Below, one piece after another: positions 59,681-64,000 of a stretch of 64,000 nucleotides of DNA. The DNA is taken from NCBI GenBank assembly GCA_029255685.2, contig CM055316.2, positions 82,086,861-82,150,860 of the forward strand, read 5' to 3'. Both the position numbers and the translations under genes were made by a program. Position 1 is the first letter of the stretch. The number at the start of each line of letters is the position of its first letter. This stretch comes from Silene conica. Its lineage: Eukaryota; Streptophyta; Magnoliopsida; Caryophyllales; Caryophyllaceae. The notes beneath the pieces are model-generated. The model did not search any database. It worked only from the letters and a program-made list of their open reading frames with translations, and was not told the origin of the DNA.

Positions 59681-62600
59681 CTTCGATTTTAACCGTTTTC
59701 GGAGCTGTACCGGGCTGTGTTTCGTTTTTTCCTGATTTTTCTACCACGTGACCAGGGTCACTTCAAGAGTTACTTAGTTCATTTTCAGCCAAAAATAACA
59801 AATTTTTAACGAGTATCCGATTATGCCTGAAACTGGTTTATCTCGCACCAGCAGCCTCAAATGACCTCTGTTGATATCCAAAATTTACAAGGCAGCTTAG
59901 TGTGACCCTAGAATACATCCGCGCGATTTACGAGCATTTTTGTTCTCGAACATTAAATCCCGAAAAATGTGTAGTATACACTTCAATTTTAACCGTTTTT
60001 GGAGCCGTACCGGATGTGTTTCGTTTTCGCCTGATTTTTCTACCAGGTGACAAGGGTCACTTCAAGAGTTACTTAATTTGATTTCAGCAAAAAATAACAA
60101 GTATTCAGCCATTTTTAACGAGTATCCAGCTTACACCCGAAACCGGTTTATCTCGCACCGTAAGCCTCAAATGACCTCTATTAATAATCAAAATTTAAGA
60201 GGTCGCTTAGTCTAACCATAAAACCCATATGTGCTATTTACGGGCATTTTTGTTCCGGAACATTAAATCCCGAAAATTGTGTATTCTATACACTTCGAGT
60301 TTAACCGTTTTCGGAGCCGTGTCGAGCTGTGTCGTTTTCTCCTGATTTTTCTACCACGTGACCATGGACACTTCAAGAGTTACCCAATTCGATTTTAGCA
60401 AAAAATAACAAATACTCCCTCCTAGTTTTAATAAGTTTCCCATTGTGAGTATGGTACAAATTTAAGGAATATTAGTTGTTTAATATTTTTGGGTTGTGTA
60501 CGGGTAAGAAATATTAGTTGTTTAATATTTTGGGTAGGGTTAGGAGGGAGTAGGTGGTAATTAGTAGAAATATGTAAGGGTAGAATGGTAAAAAAACAAA
60601 CAAAAAACTTACTAAATATAGACAATGGGACACTTCGATGAATAAACCGAAATAGACAAATGGGACACTTATAAAAAGTAGGAGGGAGTATTCAACAATT
60701 TTTAACGAGTATCCGATTTATGACCAAAACTGGCTTATCTCGCACCAGCAGCCTCAAATGACCTCTGTTGATATCCAAAATTTACAAGGCTGTTTAGTCT
60801 GACCCTAGAATACATCTGCGTGATTTACCGGCATTTTTGTTCTCGAACATTAAATCCCGAAAAATGTGTATTATACACTTCGATTTTAACCGTTTTTGGA
60901 GCCGTACCGGACTGTGTTTCGTTTTCCCCTGATTTTTCTACCACGTGACCAGGGTCACTTCAAGAGTTACTTAGTTCGATTTCAACCAAAAATAAAAAGT
61001 ATTCAACCATTTTTAACGAGTATTCAGTTTACGCCCGAAACTAGTTTATCTCGCACCGGCAGCCTCAAATGAACTCCGTTGATACTCGAAATTTACGAGG
61101 CCGCTTAGTCTGGCCCTATTATCCATCAGTGCAATTTACGGGCATTTTTGTTCCGGGACATTAAATCCCGAAAAGCGTGTAGTATACACTTCGATTTTAA
61201 CCATTTTCGGAACCGTACCGGGTTGTGTTTCGTTTTCTCCTGATTTTTCTACCACGTGACCAAAGACACTTCAATAGTTACCAAATTCGATTTCAACCAA
61301 AAATAACAAATATTCAACAACTTTTAACGAGTATCCAATTTATGCCCGAAACTGCTTTATCTCGCACCAGCAGCCCAAATGACCTCTGTTGATATCCAAA
61401 ATTTACAAGGCTGCTTAGTCTGACCCTGGAATCCATCCGCGCTATTTACGGGCAATTTTGTTCTCAGACATTAAGTCCAAACAACGTGTATTATACACTT
61501 CGATTTTAACCGTTTTCGGAGCCGTACCAGGCTGTATTACGTTTTCTCCTGATTTTTCTACCACGTGACCAGGGTCACTTCAAGAGTTACTTAATTCGAT
61601 TTCATCCAAAAATAACAAGTATTCAACAATTTTTAACGAGTATCCAGTTTACCCCCGAAACCGGTTTATCTCGCACCGGAAGCGTCAAATGACCCCTGTT
61701 GATACTCAAAATTTCAGAGGCCGCTTAGTCTGACCCTAGAATCCATCTGTGCGATTTACGGGCATTTTTGTTCTGTTACATTAATTCCCGAAAAACGTGT
61801 ATTATATTCTTCAATTTTAACCGTTTTCGGAGCCGTACCGGTATTTGTTTCGTTTTCTCATGATTTTTCTACCACGTAAGAGACGTAACCAGGAGTAGCC
61901 TCTAATGACGTCTGTTGATATCAAAAACTTACGAGGCTGCTTAGTCTGACCCTAGAATCCAACTGTGCGATTTACAGGCATTTTTGTTCCGGGACATTAA
62001 ATACCGAAATACGTGTATTATACACTTCGATTTTAAACGTTTTCGGAGTCGTACGGGGATGTGTTTCGTTTTCTCAAGACTTTTCTACCACGTGACCATG
62101 GACACGTCAAAAGTTACCCAATTCGATTTCAGCCAAAAATAATAAATATTCAACCATTTTTAACGAGTATTCGATTTATGTCTGTAACTGGTTTATCTCG
62201 CACCAGCAGCCTCAAAAGACCTTTGTTGATATCGAAAATTTAGCTGCTTAGTCTGACCATAGAATCGATCTGCGCAATTTACGGGCATTTTTATTCTCGG
62301 ACATTAAATCCTGAAAAACGTGTATTTATACACTTCGATTTTAACCGTTTTCGGAGTCATACCGGGTTGTGTTTTTTTCTCTCTTGATTTTCTACCACGT
62401 GACTAGGGTCACTTCAAGAGTAAATTAATTCGATTTGATCCAAAAATAACAAGTATTCAACCATTTTTAACGAGTGTCCAGTTTACGCCCGAAACCGGTT
62501 TATCTCACACCGGAAGCCTCAAATGACCTCTGTTGATACTCAAAATTTTAGAGGCCGCTTAATCTGACCTTATAATCCATCTGTGCGATTTACGGGCATT

Positions 62601-64000
62601 TTTTTTCCTGGACATAAAATCCCCAAAAACGTGTATTATACACTTCCATTTTAAACGTTTTCGGAGCCGTACGGGGCTGTGTTTCGTTTTGTAAAGTTTT
62701 TTCTACCATGTAACCATGGACACTTCAAGAGTTACCCAATTCGATTTCAGCCAAAAATAACAAATATTCAACCATTTTTAACGAGTATTCGATTTATGCC
62801 TGAAACTGGTTTATCTCACACCAGCAGCCTTAAATGATCTTTGTTGATATCGAAAATTTACGAGGCTGCTTAGTCTGACCCTAGAATCCATCCGCGCGAT
62901 TTACGGGCATTTTTATTCTCGGACATTAAATCCCGAAAAACGTATATTAATTATACACTTCGATTTTAACCGTTTTCGGAGCCGTAACGGGCTGTGTTTC
63001 ATTTTCTCCTTATTTTTCTTCAACGTGACCGGGGTCACTTCAAGAGTTACCCAATTCGATTTCAGTCAAAAAGAACAAGTATTCAACCATTTTTAACGAG
63101 TATCCAATTTACGCCTAAAATCGGTTTATCTTGTATCGGCAGCCTCAAATGGCCTCTGTTGATACTCAAAATTTACGAGGCCGCTTAGTCTGACCCTAGA
63201 ATCAATCTTTGCGATTTACGGGCATTTTTATCTCGGATATTAAATCCGGAAAAACGTGTATTATACAGTTTGATTTTAACCGTTTTCAGAGCCGTAACCC
63301 GAGCTGCGTTTCGTTTTGTCCTTATTTTTCTACCACGTGACCATGGTCACTTCAAGAGTTACTTAGTTCGATTTCATCCAAAAATAACAAGTATTCAACC
63401 ATATTTAACGAGTATCCAGTTTACGCCCGGAACTAGTTTATCTCTCACCGGCAGCCTCAAATGACCTCCGTTGATACTAGAAATTTACGAGGCCGCTTAG
63501 TCTGACCCTATAATACACTTCGATTTGAACCATTTTCGGAGCCGTGCTGGGATGTGTTTCGTTTTATCCTGATTTTGCTACTATGTGACCAGAGGCACTT
63601 CTACAGTTACCCAACTCGATTTCAGCCAAATATAACAAGTACTCAATCATTTTAACGAGTATCAGATTTACGCTCGAAACCGGTTTATCACTTACCGGCA
63701 GCCTCAAATTGCCTCTGTTGATACTCTATATTTATGAGGCCGCTTAGTCTGTCCCTAGAATCCATCTGTGCGATTTACGGGCATTTTTGTTCCGGAACAT
63801 TAAATCCCGAAAAACGTGTATTATACACTTCGAGTTTAACCGTTTTCGGAACCCTACAGGCTGTGTTTCGTTTTCTCTTGATTTTTCTACCACGTCACCA
63901 GGGTCACTTCAAGACTGACTTAATTCGATTTCATCAAAATAACAAGTATTCAACCATTTTTAACGAATATCGAGTTTACGCCCGAAACCAGTTTATCTCG
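59681..64000 (+). repeat. ~311-bp satellite, alternating monomer types, running off the window
   Basis: Monomer starts (CTTCGATTTTAACCG) at about 59681, 59981, 60293, 60878, 61189, 61498, 61809, 62025, 62333, 62643, 62958, 63268, 63518 and 63828. The typical period is 308-315 bp; two monomers are shortened and one is lengthened by a MITE. Each has a TACCACGTGACC box. Type A has CCAGCAGCC and GATATCCAAAATTTACAAGG. Type B has CCGGCAGCC and GATACTCAAAATTTACGAGG. A and B alternate through most of the array, giving a ~620-bp higher-order unit. No real genes; small open frames are satellite readthrough. Confidence 0.9.
60415..60688. mobile_element. Stowaway MITE inside the satellite
   Basis: 274 bp, CTCCCTCCTAGTTTTAATAA to GTAGGAGGGAG, flanked by TA. 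It interrupts one monomer after CAAAAAATAACAAA, giving a clean before/after junction. Confidence 0.85.

Noticed and set aside
59681..64000. Open frames of 60-64 codons in the satellite
   Set aside because: They recur with the monomer period and have no start or codon constraint; satellite readthrough.

Overview
The window is plant nuclear DNA, almost certainly eudicot. The genes contain GT-AG introns. They include a BAHD acyltransferase, an NAC transcription factor and a subfamily VII receptor-like cytoplasmic kinase. The rest is filled with plant repeat types: Stowaway and Tourist MITEs, Helitrons, tRNA-derived SINEs, LINE fragments, a CACTA end and satellites. The six-cysteine secreted peptides resemble the knottin antimicrobial peptides known from Mirabilis and Phytolacca, which hints at Caryophyllales. 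That placement is an inference, not a proof.

Layout. 1-16 kb: two copies of a BAHD acyltransferase gene face opposite ways as arms of a large inverted duplication. The left copy is broken by a MITE and the right copy (13.9-15.4 kb) is intact. Between them lie about 9 kb of a degenerate ~34-bp minisatellite plus LINE, LTR, MITE and Helitron insertions, and a near-perfect 109-bp-arm hairpin. 16-26.4 kb: Helitrons, a 31-bp minisatellite and three decayed copies of an S28 serine carboxypeptidase (Pro-X carboxypeptidase-like) gene on the minus strand, one split by nested Helitrons. 26.4-29.4 kb: hAT-like repeats and an 18-22-bp minisatellite.

29.5-51.6 kb is the most notable part, a cluster of genes for secreted cysteine-rich peptides, all on the plus strand. 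A small four-cysteine peptide gene comes first. Next is a gene for a protein with eight tandem knottin-like domains (K1). Four paralogous three-domain genes follow (K2-K5). Each K2-K5 gene has a signal-peptide exon, a one-domain exon and a two-domain exon, and every intron is phase 1. All domains in K1-K5 share the spacing C-x6-C-x6/7-CC-x4-C-xn-C. A recurring upstream sequence block precedes K1-K5, and K2-K4 share a promoter box just upstream of TATA.

52.5-57.2 kb: an RLCK-VII kinase gene whose first intron holds a tandem array made of a MITE plus copies of its own splice acceptor, then a truncated NAC copy and a complete, divergent NAC gene on the minus strand. 57.2-64 kb: dispersed repeats, a Helitron, and a ~311-bp satellite running off the window end with two alternating monomer types.

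How the genes relate: the knottin cluster looks like a locally expanding defence or inhibitor peptide family. The kinase, BAHD and NAC genes are not obviously linked to it in function. Exon coordinates were worked out by hand from splice signals and reading-frame continuity, not from transcript data.
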